NCBI RefSeq assembly: GCF_001578105.1
Contig: NZ_CP014275.1
Location: 3,286,001 to 3,350,000 of the forward strand
Direction of reading: 5' to 3'
From: Martelella sp. AD-3
GTDB lineage: Bacteria; Pseudomonadota; Alphaproteobacteria; Rhizobiales; Rhizobiaceae
Length of the DNA stretch: 64,000 nt
Made by a program: the position numbers and the translations under genes. Every line of letters begins with the position of its first letter. The stretch's first letter is position 1. This document shows, in pieces, positions 36,433 through 44,953 of the stretch. Below the pieces are notes generated by a model that was not told where the DNA came from, made no database searches, and worked only from the letters and a program-made list of their open reading frames with translations.

Positions 36433-37263
36433 TCAGCCCTTGGTTCCGCCGGCCGTCAGACCGCCGACAAAGAGCTTCTGCATGGCGAGGAAAAGAATGG
36501 CGATCGGCACCGTCATGATGACGGAGGCGGCCATGACAGCACCCCAGTCCGTGTTGAATTCGGTGGTGAATTCCGACAATCCGATCGGCAGCGTCTTGGT
36601 GGAGGAATCGATGGCGAAGCACAGCGCGAAGATGAATTCGTTCCATGTGGTCACGAAGGCATAGACGATCACCGCGACAACGCCGGGAAGCGACAGCGGA
36701 AGCGTGATGCGCAGCAGCGCGCCGAGCCTTGAAGCCCCGTCGACAATGGCGGCCTCCTCCAGCTCAACCGGAATGCCGCGGAAATAGGAGATCAGCATGA
36801 AGACGCTGAGCGGCAGGGTCAGGATGAGATAGGCGAGGATCAGGCCGAGATAGGTGTTGAGCAGGTTCAGCCAGTTGAGCACGACATAAAGCGGCACGAT
36901 GATCGCCGCCGTCGGCAGAAGCTGGCCGACGATGATCAGCGAGATCGCCAGCGACTTACCCCTGAACTTGAAGCGAGCAAAGCCGTAGGAGGCCAGGATG
37001 GCGAGCGCCAGGGCGATTGCCGTTGAACCCGCGGAAATGATCAGCGAGTTCAGGAAGTAGCGCGGTACGTTCGATTCAAACAGGACCTTGGTGTAGTTGG
37101 CCCAGCTCGGCGCTTCCGGGATCCATGTCGGCGGAACGGTATAGAGTTCGCTCAGCTTCTTGAAGGATGAAATCAGCATCCACAGGAAGGGGAACATGGT
37201 GACGGCGACGACGACGGCAATCGCGGGATAGAGGGGCCATTGGGCCCGGGTACGTGAAGCCAT
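36433..37263 (-). CDS. Sugar ABC transporter permease (MalG type)
   Basis: A 276-residue inner-membrane permease. The ATG at 37263 (MASRTRAQWPLYPAIAVVV) lies four bases after the upstream permease stop. The EAA loop is IPVELEEAAIVDGASRLGALLRITLPLSLPG. It forms a pair with the MalF-type protein, but no ATP-binding subunit gene lies in this cluster; a shared UgpC/MalK-type ATPase, such as the one at 13631-14764, could serve. Confidence 0.92.
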   Translation of the reverse strand: MASRTRAQWPLYPAIAVVVAVTMFPFLWMLISSFKKLSELYTVPPTWIPEAPSWANYTKVLFESNVPRYFLNSLIISAGSTAIALALAILASYGFARFKFRGKSLAISLIIVGQLLPTAAIIVPLYVVLNWLNLLNTYLGLILAYLILTLPLSVFMLISYFRGIPVELEEAAIVDGASRLGALLRITLPLSLPGVVAVIVYAFVTTWNEFIFALCFAIDSSTKTLPIGLSEFTTEFNTDWGAVMAASVIMTVPIAILFLAMQKLFVGGLTAGGTKG

Positions 37264-37267
37264 GACC

Positions 37268-38122
37268 TTACTCCTTTTCTGCGAAGACAGTGACATAGAG
37301 AACCATCAGCACGCCGGTGATACCCAGGAACATGACCGACAGGGCTGCGGCCTGATTGAACTGGAAGAACTGGAAAGCCTGCCGGAAGATCTGGATCGGC
37401 AGGATGATTGACCGGTTGGCCGGACCGCCGCCGGTCATCGCGTAGATGATGGTGATGGCGTTGAGCCCCCAGATGGCGAGCAGCAGGGACAGCGAGCTCA
37501 GGACCGGCTTCAGATAGGGCAGCGTCACGAAGATGATTTCGTGGTGCAGCTTGGCGCCATCGATGCGCGCAGCCTCATAGACATCCTTCGGGATGGCCTG
37601 GAGGCCCGCCAGAACCATGATCGCGACGAAGGGGAACATCTTCCAGACATTGACGGTGACGAGCGCCGGCGTGACTGTGTTCGGGTTGGTCAGCCAGCCG
37701 ATCGACTGATCGATGACGCCGGCGCCCTGCGCCATGTAGTTGATGATGCCGAACTCGGTGTGGAACATCCAGGCCCAGGTTGTGGCGGCGACGATGCCGG
37801 GAATAACCCACGGCACGACGATCATCGCCCGGAGCGCGCTGCGGCCCCAGAAGGGCGCATTGAGCAGGAGACCGACGGCGGTTCCCAGAATGATCTGGAA
37901 CACGATCGAGAAAAACACGTAGACGAAGGTGTTGCGCAGCGTAATGCCGGTCAGGCGCTGATCCAGCATGGTCCGGAAGTTTTCCAGGCCGACATAGTTG
38001 CCCGCAGGATCGGTAATGGAAAGGACGACTGTGTAGACCAGCGGGTAAAACACCAGCAGGGCGAGCACAAAGAGCGCTGGAAACACGAACAGCGGTCCGG
38101 TGAAGCGGGAACTGACACGCAT
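37268..38122 (-). CDS. Sugar ABC transporter permease (MalF type)
   Basis: A 284-residue permease beginning MRVSSRFTGPLFVFPALFVLAL. The EAA loop is IPKDVYEAARIDGAKLHHEIIFVTLPYLKPV. It follows the stop of the binding-protein remnant by 67 bases. Since the binding protein upstream is reduced to a fragment and the original promoter is lost, the expression and function of this transporter are doubtful. Confidence 0.9.
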   Translation of the reverse strand: MRVSSRFTGPLFVFPALFVLALLVFYPLVYTVVLSITDPAGNYVGLENFRTMLDQRLTGITLRNTFVYVFFSIVFQIILGTAVGLLLNAPFWGRSALRAMIVVPWVIPGIVAATTWAWMFHTEFGIINYMAQGAGVIDQSIGWLTNPNTVTPALVTVNVWKMFPFVAIMVLAGLQAIPKDVYEAARIDGAKLHHEIIFVTLPYLKPVLSSLSLLLAIWGLNAITIIYAMTGGGPANRSIILPIQIFRQAFQFFQFNQAAALSVMFLGITGVLMVLYVTVFAEKE

Positions 38123-38189
38123 GGCATTCCTCTTGAAAGCGGCGGGGGGACCGGGCCGCACGCAAGCGCGCGGCCCAACCGAAGCGTTG

Positions 38190-38350
38190 TTATTTCAGAA
38201 GACCATCGATCTGCTGCGTGGTGTCCGTCAGGACCTCCTGGACATCGGCGCCACCAAGGAGGATTTCCTGGATGGAGTCGAAATACATCTGCGTGATCTG
38301 CACCCAGTTGTTCACCGGCGGCTGCGGACGCGCATACCAGATGTTGACAA
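38190..38350 (-). pseudogene. C-terminal tail of a sugar-binding protein
   Basis: Read on the minus strand this encodes WVVNIWYARPQPPVNN, then WVQITQMYFDSIQEILLGG and TDTTQQIDGLLK with a stop at 38190-38192, the usual end of a family-1 extracellular solute-binding protein. Everything upstream (about 370 residues and the promoter) has been replaced by an oppositely oriented TRAP permease gene. The break lies between about 38341 and 38365. Confidence 0.8.
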
Positions 38351-40209
38351 CCCAGTACCTTTTCCTGGGGTCCTACGAACATCAGGCCGTGCATCTCGCT
38401 TTCATCTTCCTGCTTCTGTTTCTTTATCAGGCGCGCCAGTCGAAGACGCGGATCGGCATGGTGCTCAATCTCACCCTCGCAGCACTCGGCGTTGCCGCGT
38501 CCGGCTACGTGCTCGCCAACATGGTCCACCTGAAAGAAGTGTTCGGATTTCCCGATCCCATGGACGTCGCCGTCGGCGTCGTTCTGATCGGCCTTGTGGT
38601 GATTGCCACGCGCGCCGCATGGGGCTGGACGCTTCCGATCGTCGCGGCGATTTTTGTGGCCTATTTTTTGTGGGGAGACGGGCTCCCCGGCCACCTCTAC
38701 CACCGTCCGTTCAATTTCGACTATGTCGTTTCCTATCTCAGCATTGGGCTATCGGGCATTTTCGGCCAGTTTCTGGGCATATCCGCAAATCAGGTCTTCC
38801 TGTTCGTGGTCTTCGGCTCGCTGCTCGGCATCATCAAGGTGAATGATTTCTTCCTGGAGGCCGGAAAGATCGCCGGCAAGGCCTTTCGCGGCGGGCCGGG
38901 CCAGACAGCTGTGGTCTCGAGCGGCTTTATCGGCATGATCTCGGGCGCCGCCGTTGCCAATGTCGCCGTCACCGGCTCCTTTACCATTCCCTACATGAAA
39001 CAGGTCGGCTACAAGCCGCAGCATGCCGGCGCCATCGAGGCTGCCGCATCCACGGGCGGCCAGCTCATGCCGCCGGTCATGGGGGCCGCGGCCTTTCTTA
39101 TGGCGTCGTTCCTGGGCGTTTCCTACGATGCGGTGATGCTTGCCGGCATCCTACCCGCCATCCTTTACTTCTGGGGCGTGATGCTCGGCGTGCAGTTCCT
39201 CGCCGTCCGCTTCGGCATCAAGGCGCCGCTCGAGCGCGTCGACTTCCGAAAGCTCATGCGCCGGCTGCCGCTGTTCGGCCTGCCGCTTGCCGTTCTGATC
39301 ACACTGCTGATCATGCAGTACAGTCCGGCAAAATCGGCTTTTTGGGCGATTCTCCTAGCCATTGGTCTGTCCTATATCGATCCGCAGACGCGGCCGCGCC
39401 CGCTGGAGCTCGTCAAGAGCATTGCCGGCGGCGCGCTGATCGGGGCGCAGATCGGGATTTCGCTCGCGATCGTGGGCATGATTGCCCAGACCCTGATCAC
39501 AACCGGCCTCGGCAACAAGATCGCGGGTCTCGTTGAGATCCTGAGCGCAGGCAATCTGTTGATCGGGCTCGCCCTGACCATGGTCGTCTCGATCATTCTG
39601 GGATGCGGAGTGCCGACGAGCGCTGCCTATACGCTGGTCGCTATCGTGGTGATCCCGTCGGTCATCAAGATGGGCGTAGAACCTATGGCCGCCCATTTCT
39701 TCTCGTTCTATTTCGCGGTAATCTCATCCCTGACGCCACCCGTGGCGCTTGCAGCACTGGCCGGGGCGGGAATTGCCGGAGCGCCCTATTTTAAGACGGC
39801 GCTCTCGGCCGCCAAGCTCGCAATTTCCGGCTTCATCATTCCTTTTCTGATCATCTTCAACCCGCTATTGACCTTCAACCCGGTCAGCTGGGTCTGGGGG
39901 CTCGGCACGGTCATCGCCGTGCCTCTCGGCATGACCGCGCTGACGGCGGCCATTTATGGCTGCGGGCTGACGGTGTTTTCCCTTCGCGAAAGGATCCTCG
40001 CTTCGGCCGCCGCCGCCCTCATGCTGGGCTATTCGGGTTTCCGGCATGTTGACGGCCTGCCGCTCGAATACCGATGCTGGCACTCGGGGAATTTGCCTTC
40101 ATTGCGGTTCTGGTCTCCCAGATCCGGAAAAGCCGGGCGAATAGCCAGCCGGCCGCATTCCGGTTCCAGAACGGATGATCGCCGCTATCTTCGAAACGTG
40201 CTGACCTGA
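38341..40209 (+). CDS. TRAP transporter fused permease (DctQM, TAXI type), 5'-truncated
   Basis: A fused small/large permease of the TRAP-TAXI class. It carries HQAVHLAFIFLLLFLYQARQ, the large-subunit core FGQFLGISANQVFLFVVFGSLLG and GMISGAAVANVAVTGSFTIPYMKQVGY, and GCGVPTSAAYTLVAIVVIPS. Complete relatives usually begin with some 50-80 more residues before the HLAF helix; here the first usable ATG (38341) lies right at the junction with the binding-protein tail, without a clear ribosome-binding site. The TAXI binding protein gene is absent. The last 30 residues (YRCWHSGNLPSLRFW onwards) look non-native. Probably a relic, though still open for 622 codons. Confidence 0.8.
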   Translation: MLTTQYLFLGSYEHQAVHLAFIFLLLFLYQARQSKTRIGMVLNLTLAALGVAASGYVLANMVHLKEVFGFPDPMDVAVGVVLIGLVVIATRAAWGWTLPIVAAIFVAYFLWGDGLPGHLYHRPFNFDYVVSYLSIGLSGIFGQFLGISANQVFLFVVFGSLLGIIKVNDFFLEAGKIAGKAFRGGPGQTAVVSSGFIGMISGAAVANVAVTGSFTIPYMKQVGYKPQHAGAIEAAASTGGQLMPPVMGAAAFLMASFLGVSYDAVMLAGILPAILYFWGVMLGVQFLAVRFGIKAPLERVDFRKLMRRLPLFGLPLAVLITLLIMQYSPAKSAFWAILLAIGLSYIDPQTRPRPLELVKSIAGGALIGAQIGISLAIVGMIAQTLITTGLGNKIAGLVEILSAGNLLIGLALTMVVSIILGCGVPTSAAYTLVAIVVIPSVIKMGVEPMAAHFFSFYFAVISSLTPPVALAALAGAGIAGAPYFKTALSAAKLAISGFIIPFLIIFNPLLTFNPVSWVWGLGTVIAVPLGMTALTAAIYGCGLTVFSLRERILASAAAALMLGYSGFRHVDGLPLEYRCWHSGNLPSLRFWSPRSGKAGRIASRPHSGSRTDDRRYLRNVLT

Positions 40210-40333
40210 ACCCAGCCTCCTTCCGGCTTTCAGGGCTCAGGTCAAAACCCGAAGATCATTCGAAGCCCTCTCGTCGCCAGTTGCGGCGAACATCCGCCTC
40301 CCAATTTCTGACAACCGGTCCCGAAACAGCCGG

Positions 40334-40688
40334 GTGCGCCGGCCCCGGCCGTCTGAGGACACGCTCGACAGACAGTTTGACGTGGGCATGCCGGATAAGG
40401 CCTGGGTGACTGATATCACCTATATCCGGACCTTGGAGGGCTTCGCCTATCTGGCGGTCGTCCTTGACCTTTATTCCCGCCGCGTCATCGGCTGGGCACT
40501 TCAAAGTCGTCAGGCGACAGATGTCGTTCTACAGGCGCTGCTTTCCGCTTTATGGCCGCGCAAGCCAAAACAGCCAGTGCTGGTCCATTCGGATCAGGGA
40601 TCGCAGTTTGACCTTCATGGACTGGGCTGCCTTTCTAAAGCAGCACAATCTGGTTCATTCAATGAGCCGCCGGGGAAATTGCCACGAC
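40334..40688 (+). pseudogene. IS3-family orfB fragment, copy A, left of the IS110 insertion
   Basis: Encodes DTLDRQFDVGMPDKAWVTDITYI and LAVVLDLYSRRVIGWALQSRQ, the first part of the DDE domain, then VLVHSDQGSQF; a frameshift near 40612 is followed in another frame by MDWAAFLKQHNLVHSMSRRGNCHD. At 40688 the gene stops abruptly at the edge of an IS110-family element and resumes at 43309. The 5' half of the element (orfA and start of orfB) is missing; 40210-40333 shows only weak traces. Confidence 0.85.
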
Positions 40689-40880
40689 TGTGAATGTGTT
40701 ATCGCAGATTGATGGCCTGACCCATGCTACGATTGATCGCGTGTCATTGCGTTGACGTGTCGACCATCAGGTTGCCCCGGCAGCGGGCGAGACGTGACTT
40801 TATAGGAGCCTGACGGTCAGCGTACCCTCACAGTCCTGTCCTCTTCGATCGGTGCCTGGGCCATTTAAAGGAAAGGCGCC
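40689..40880 (+). ncRNA. IS110 left end, possible bridge-RNA region
   Basis: The 192-base leader before the IS110 transposase. IS110-family elements are known to transcribe a bridge RNA from a non-coding end that specifies donor and target DNA. No structure was computed; the assignment rests only on family knowledge and the length of this end. Confidence 0.3.
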
Positions 40881-40959
40881 ATGGATCAGAGCATCGTCGG
40901 CATCGATACCCACAAAGCTCACCACGTCGCTGTCGCCATCAATGCGCATGGAGCACGTA

Positions 40960-40986
40960 GATCGTGTCCCATGACGTGGTGTAGCT
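40960..40986 (+). repeat. IS256 left inverted repeat
   Basis: 27 bases starting GATCGTGTCCCATGACG, identical to the reverse complement of 42291-42317. Confidence 0.92.
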
Positions 40987-41055
40987 GGATTTCATAGCCA
41001 TCGGTGATTTCCGGTAGGGTCGGGTTGCTTAGAACCAACCTTAAGGACACCACCG

Positions 41056-42252
41056 ATGACCGACGACATGATGAACCTGCGCTTGGCTGTTGAGAAGAGC
41101 GCTGATGCCGATTTGCTGCGTGAGATGATCGGCTTTGCAGCCGAGAAACTGATGGCGCTGGAGGTGAGCGCGAAGACAGGCGCTGGATACGGCGAGAAGA
41201 CCACGTTCCGGCTTGCCCAGCGCAACGGCTACCGCGATCGAGACTGGGAAACGCGAGCGGGCACCGTTGAGCTGCGCATCCCCAAGCTTCGCACCGGCAG
41301 CTATTTTCCGAGCTTTCTCGAACCACGCCGGATGGCGGAGAAGGCTCTGACGGCGGTCATCCAGGAAGCCTATATCCAGGGCGTTTCGACCCGGTCCGTC
41401 GATGATCTCGTCAAAGCCATGGGCATGTCGGGCATCTCCAAGAGCCAGGTCTCGCGACTTTGCGAGGAAATAGACGACAAGGTGAAGGCCTTTCTGGACA
41501 GGCCCATCGAAGGAGAATGGCCCTACCTCTGGATTGATGCCACCTATCTGAAGGTCCGACGCGGCGGGCGCATCGTCTCAGTCGCCGTCATCATCGCGGT
41601 GGGCGTGAACACCGACGGCCGGCGCGAAGTGCTCGGCATGGAGATCGGAACATCAGAAGCCGAGCCGATCTGGACCGAGTTCCTGCGAAAGCTGACCAGG
41701 CGCGGGCTGCGCGGCGTCAAGCTCGTCGTCTCCGATGCCCATGAGGGGATCAAGGCCGCCGTGACGAAGGTGCTTTGCGCCACCTGGCAGCGCTGCAGGG
41801 TCCACTTCATGAGAAACGCATTGGCTCATGCCGGAAAGAGCGGGCGGCGCGTCGTCTCCGCCTTCATCGCCACCGCGTTTGCACAGGACACGCCGGAGGC
41901 GGCGAGCACCCAGTGGCGCAATGTCGCTGACCAGATCAGGCCGAAGGTGCCGAAACTCGCCACGCTCATGGACAACGCCGAACAGGACGTGCTCGCCTAC
42001 ATGACCTTTCCCAGGCAGCACTGGGCAAAGCTTCATTCGACAAATCCGATCGAGCGTCTCAACGGCGAGATCAAGCGACGCACTGAAGTCGTTGGCATCT
42101 TCCCCAACGACGACGCCATCGTCAGACTGGTCGGTGCCTTGCTCCTGGAGCAAAACGACGAATGGGCCGTCCAGAGGTCCCGCTACATGACACTTGAGAC
42201 AATCGCCACGATGAGCGATGATCCGCTCATCAGCCTGCCAGCAGCAAGCTGA
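41056..42252 (+). CDS. IS256-family (Mutator-type) transposase
   Basis: A 398-residue transposase, full length for the family. It starts [19 protein letters not shown] and shows the N-terminal segment [38 protein letters not shown] (residues 51-90, cited as a region). The DDE residues fall in [13 protein letters not shown] (Asp), [16 protein letters not shown] (Asp) and, near the C-terminus, [17 protein letters not shown] (Glu). It looks intact and possibly active. The 100-base leader carries the left inverted repeat. Confidence 0.94.
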   Translation: MTDDMMNLRLAVEKSADADLLREMIGFAAEKLMALEVSAKTGAGYGEKTTFRLAQRNGYRDRDWETRAGTVELRIPKLRTGSYFPSFLEPRRMAEKALTAVIQEAYIQGVSTRSVDDLVKAMGMSGISKSQVSRLCEEIDDKVKAFLDRPIEGEWPYLWIDATYLKVRRGGRIVSVAVIIAVGVNTDGRREVLGMEIGTSEAEPIWTEFLRKLTRRGLRGVKLVVSDAHEGIKAAVTKVLCATWQRCRVHFMRNALAHAGKSGRRVVSAFIATAFAQDTPEAASTQWRNVADQIRPKVPKLATLMDNAEQDVLAYMTFPRQHWAKLHSTNPIERLNGEIKRRTEVVGIFPNDDAIVRLVGALLLEQNDEWAVQRSRYMTLETIATMSDDPLISLPAAS

Positions 42253-42290
42253 CACTCATCCGCCCCTCTGGGATGAGCCGTGGTCGTCTA

Positions 42291-42317
42291 AGCTACACCA
42301 CGTCATGGGACACGATC
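42291..42317 (-). repeat. IS256 right inverted repeat
   Basis: 27 bases, exact reverse complement of 40960-40986. Confidence 0.92.
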
Positions 42318-43308
42318 AGCACGTTTGGATACCATCACGATTCCAGCGACACGAAAAGGATACTCAAACCTGGAGGCTTGGGCATCTGGGATGGGCCATA
42401 TCAAAGCATTCGGCATTGAGGGAACCGGCTCCTATGGAGCAGGGTTGTCTCGAGTGCTGTTGGCTCATGGGCATAGGGTTCTCGATGTGATGCGTCCTAA
42501 TCGACAACTCCGCTACCTTCACGGCAAATCCGACAGTCTCGATGCCGAGGGTGCCGCACGGTCGGTGCTGAACGGGCAAGCAACGGCTCTGCGAAGGCAC
42601 AAAGCGGATCATCGGAAATGATCAGGCATATCAAGATCGCTCGGGACAGTGCTGTGAAGGCCAAGTCACAGGCGATGATCACTTTACGAACGTTGATAAT
42701 AAACGCGCCATCCGATCTGCGTGATGCGCTCGACCAGATCAAAGGGCCAATTGCCTTGATTCGTCACATCGCTGCGTTTCGACCCGGCCAGATCATATCA
42801 CCGAGCTCATCGGCAAAAGCTGCAATGGGGGCAATCGCCCGACGGTGGTTGATGTTGCATGAGGAAATCTCGGAGTACGAGCGTGAGCTTGACCGAATGG
42901 TGACCGACAAAGCTCCTGAATTGATCAAGTCGTTCGGGATCTCGACGATGACCGTCGCAGAAATGTTGATCCTGATCGGTGACAATCCTGAACGCATCAA
43001 ACCAGAAGCTGCCTTGGCGAAAATGTGTGGTGTCTGCCCAATTCCCGCGTCCAGTGGCAAAACTAGCCGTATGCGGCTCAATCGAGGCGGCAATCGGCAA
43101 GCAAACGCGGCCATCTATCGCGTTGCGGTCGTTCGAATGCGTGATGAGGAAAGAACCAAAATGTACGCGGCACGGCGAACAGCGGAAGGCAAAACTAGGC
43201 GAGAAATCGTTCGGTGCATCAAGCGATACATCATTCGGGAGATATACCGACACCTCTGCGCGCCGCAAACTTCCCAGCTTTCTGGACCTTGACAGATATA
43301 GGAGCATC

Positions 43309-43530
43309 AACGCGGTCGTCGAGAGCTTCTTCAATCTTCTGAAGCGAGAACGGATACGACGAAGGGTCTATCGCTCACGCGAAGACGCCAGAAGGGATGT
43401 GTTCTATTACATCGAGATGTTCTACAACCCTAAACGCAAACACGCCCGCAACGGCATGCTGTCGCCCATCGAGTTCGAACGACAGAACAAAATCCAAACC
43501 GAGGGTGACTACAAAACTCGGGGCTATTCA
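43309..43530 (+). pseudogene. IS3-family orfB fragment, copy A, right part and right end
   Basis: Continues the interrupted IS3 gene: NAVVESFFNLLKRERIRRR (Glu of the DDE triad), YRSREDARRDVFYYIEMFYNP, KRKHARNGMLSPIEFERQNK. The terminal inverted repeat at 43503-43530 reads, as its complement, TGAATAGCCCCGAGTTTTGT onward. This matches the left end of copy B at 59022 (TGAATAGCCCCGCGAAATGT), which identifies the true right end. Beyond it lies the DUF3830 pseudogene, whose 3' end this element interrupts. Confidence 0.88.
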
Positions 43531-43919
43531 GGTCCTGTGCCCCTTCCCAAAGGCAGAGGCGGCCGACCTCTGCCAGCTTGTCGAGGTTGGACGTTATGGT
43601 AACGAAGTGATTGCCGGCCAGCTGCCCATCTCTGATGAAAAATCGACGCCGCCATGGGCAGGCGGTATTTCGTTTTCCGGAATACCGCCTGCGTAAGGAA
43701 TAAGATGACCGGGAGCCGGGTGGCTGGTATGGGTTTCGTAGCCGACACCGAAACCCGTCTCTCCGAGCGGCACCCAGGTGCCCTCTCCGGACCAGCGCAC
43801 ATGCACGACCTGACTCTTATAGGCGAGGTGGGGAATGAAGGCCGCGGTCGTCTCGGGCGCCTTTTCGGTTTCAGAACGGCATCAAAAGCAAGCGGTCCGG
43901 CAGTGATTTTCAGTTTCAT
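43531..43919 (-). pseudogene. DUF3830-family gene, frameshifted and cut by an IS
   Basis: A cyclophilin-like DUF3830 protein. It opens MKLKITAGPLAFDAVL, then a frameshift near 43870; the other frame gives ETEKAPETTAAF, VVHVRWSGEGTWVPLGETGFGVGYE and PAPGHLIPYAGGIPENEI. A second shift near 43625 leads to QLAGNHFVTITSNLDKLAEVGRLCLWEGAQD, where the right end of IS3 copy A cuts in at 43530. It lies 184 bases after the MBL-fold hydrolase on the same strand, so it was probably the last gene of the ribose-type transporter operon. DUF3830 proteins often accompany amidase or hydantoin-type catabolic genes. Confidence 0.78.
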
Positions 43920-44103
43920 CGGCTATCCTTTGCGCGAACGCCGCGTGCCGACGAAATCCTGCCCATCCGCTTCGACTTTGTCTACGCGCATGTTTTCGAT
44001 GCAGAAACAGATAAGCGGATCACCACCAGGGAGCATGCAGCCTGGGAATCTGCCACGAAACCACGGAAAACAGGGCAACGAAAGAGCAGCGCCAAAGCCG
44101 ACT

Positions 44104-44934
44104 TTACACCTGAAAGATACCGAAACCGTCAATCTCCGTCACCGGCTTCAGATGCGGCCAGCGATCGCTGTCGTGGAGGATGATCAACCGGGTGAGATCG
44201 CCTTCGATCGCCTTGTTGATGTTGTCGATCGCCTTCAACTGGTCCCATGTGCTGCCAGCGGCATTAGCGAGCGGAGCGTAGACCCCGTCATTGTTGTGAC
44301 CGCAGATATTGCGCTTGCCGTAAATACAGTCGCCGGCGACGGCGACTCGTCCGCGTTTTGTTTGCAGGATGACGAATTGCTGACCGAGCGTATGCCCCTC
44401 GCCAAGGCGCAGGTCGAGACCGGGGAAATAGTCTTGCTGATCGCCCTCGACCAGGTTGAGCCGGTGCTCAAGCGAGGCGTCATAGGCAACGCGGATATCG
44501 TCCGGGTTGATGATCTCACTCAAGACGCCGAATTGCGGCGGCAAGGCGAGGATCTCCATCCAGCTCAGATATTCCTTCTTCTGTAGATGGATCTTTGCCT
44601 TCGCATAGGCGCCAAGTCCGCCCATATGATCGAAATGGGCATGGCTGAGGATGACGTCGGTAACATCATCAGCGCTCACGCCGAGTTCGGCAAGCATGGT
44701 GAGCGGCGAGAGCCAGAAAGGGATGCCGAATTTTTCGGCGAAGGCGGCGCCGCTGCCCTCGCGCAGAAAGCCGGTGTCGATCAGCACGACCCTGTCGGCG
44801 CTGCGGGCCAGAACGAAGGAAAACGGCAGATCGACGACCCCGCCGTCATGCGCGCCATGGATGATCCCGGCCACAAGCTGATCCTTGGAGCGCGCATATT
44901 CGATAACGTGGACATCCCAGAGCGTGTCGGACAT
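44104..44934 (-). CDS. MBL-fold metallo-hydrolase (lactonase-like)
   Basis: A 276-residue metallo-beta-lactamase-fold hydrolase similar to N-acyl homoserine lactonases. The dizinc motif HAHFDH is at residues 98-103 in VILSHAHFDHMGGLGAY; later ligands fall in LGEGHTLGQQFV (His) and VAVAGDCIYG (Asp), and a final His in LIILHDSDRWPHL. The start MSDTLWDVHVIEYARS at 44934 follows AAAGGAGG. It is twenty bases after the ribose-type permease, so I think it opens a lactone or related ring of the imported compound rather than quenching quorum signals. Confidence 0.88.
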   Translation of the reverse strand: MSDTLWDVHVIEYARSKDQLVAGIIHGAHDGGVVDLPFSFVLARSADRVVLIDTGFLREGSGAAFAEKFGIPFWLSPLTMLAELGVSADDVTDVILSHAHFDHMGGLGAYAKAKIHLQKKEYLSWMEILALPPQFGVLSEIINPDDIRVAYDASLEHRLNLVEGDQQDYFPGLDLRLGEGHTLGQQFVILQTKRGRVAVAGDCIYGKRNICGHNNDGVYAPLANAAGSTWDQLKAIDNINKAIEGDLTRLIILHDSDRWPHLKPVTEIDGFGIFQV

Positions 44935-44953
44935 TTGAACCTCCTTTAAGGTT

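Larger units (their letters stand above)
40959..42317 (+). mobile_element. IS256-family insertion sequence, apparently complete
   Basis: A 1.36-kb element inserted in the IS110 transposase gene. Perfect 27-base terminal inverted repeats lie at 40960-40986 and 42291-42317 (beginning GATCGTGTCCCATGACG). The target AGCACGT is duplicated on both sides (40952-40958 and 42318-42324). Seven bases match exactly; family duplications are usually 8-9, so an eighth base may have mutated. The intact ends and open transposase mark it as the youngest insertion of the stack. Confidence 0.92.
40881..43292 (+). pseudogene. IS110-family transposase, interrupted and frameshifted
   Basis: The N-terminus MDQSIVGIDTHKAHHVAVAI (40881-40958, RuvC-like DEDD domain) is cut after INAHGAR by the IS256 element and resumes at 42318-42324 with LDTITIPATRKGYS. 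It continues through GIEGTGSYGAGLSRVL and DSLDAEGAARSVL; near 42601 one base is lost, and the rest reads in another frame from MIRHIKIARD (42618) to the transposase_20 region CGVCPIPASSGKTSRMRLNRGG and a stop at 43290-43292. Both the insertion and the frameshift inactivate it. The expected uninterrupted text across the insertion (GAR-LDT) is restored exactly when the IS256 copy is removed. Confidence 0.88.
40689..43308 (+). mobile_element. IS110-family element, carrying a nested IS256-family element
   Basis: Boundaries come from the interrupted IS3-family gene: its codons for RGNCHD end at 40688 and the next (NAVVESFF) begin at 43309. Without the nested IS256 copy the element is about 1.25 kb, normal for IS110. 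It has no terminal inverted repeats, as usual for the family. The 192 bases before the transposase and about 16 bases after its stop are the non-coding ends. Confidence 0.85.

Noticed and set aside
38218..38340. Longer N-terminus for the TRAP permease starting at 38218
   Set aside because: Those 41 codons are antisense to the tail of a sugar-binding protein and have no similarity to permeases.
40256..40504. Minus-strand frames over the IS3 fragment
   Set aside because: They are shadows of the plus-strand transposase fragment, which shows the clear DDE-domain sequence.
44104..44934. Quorum-quenching AHL lactonase
   Set aside because: The fold fits, but the operon with a sugar-type importer makes a catabolic hydrolase more likely; nothing links it to quorum sensing.
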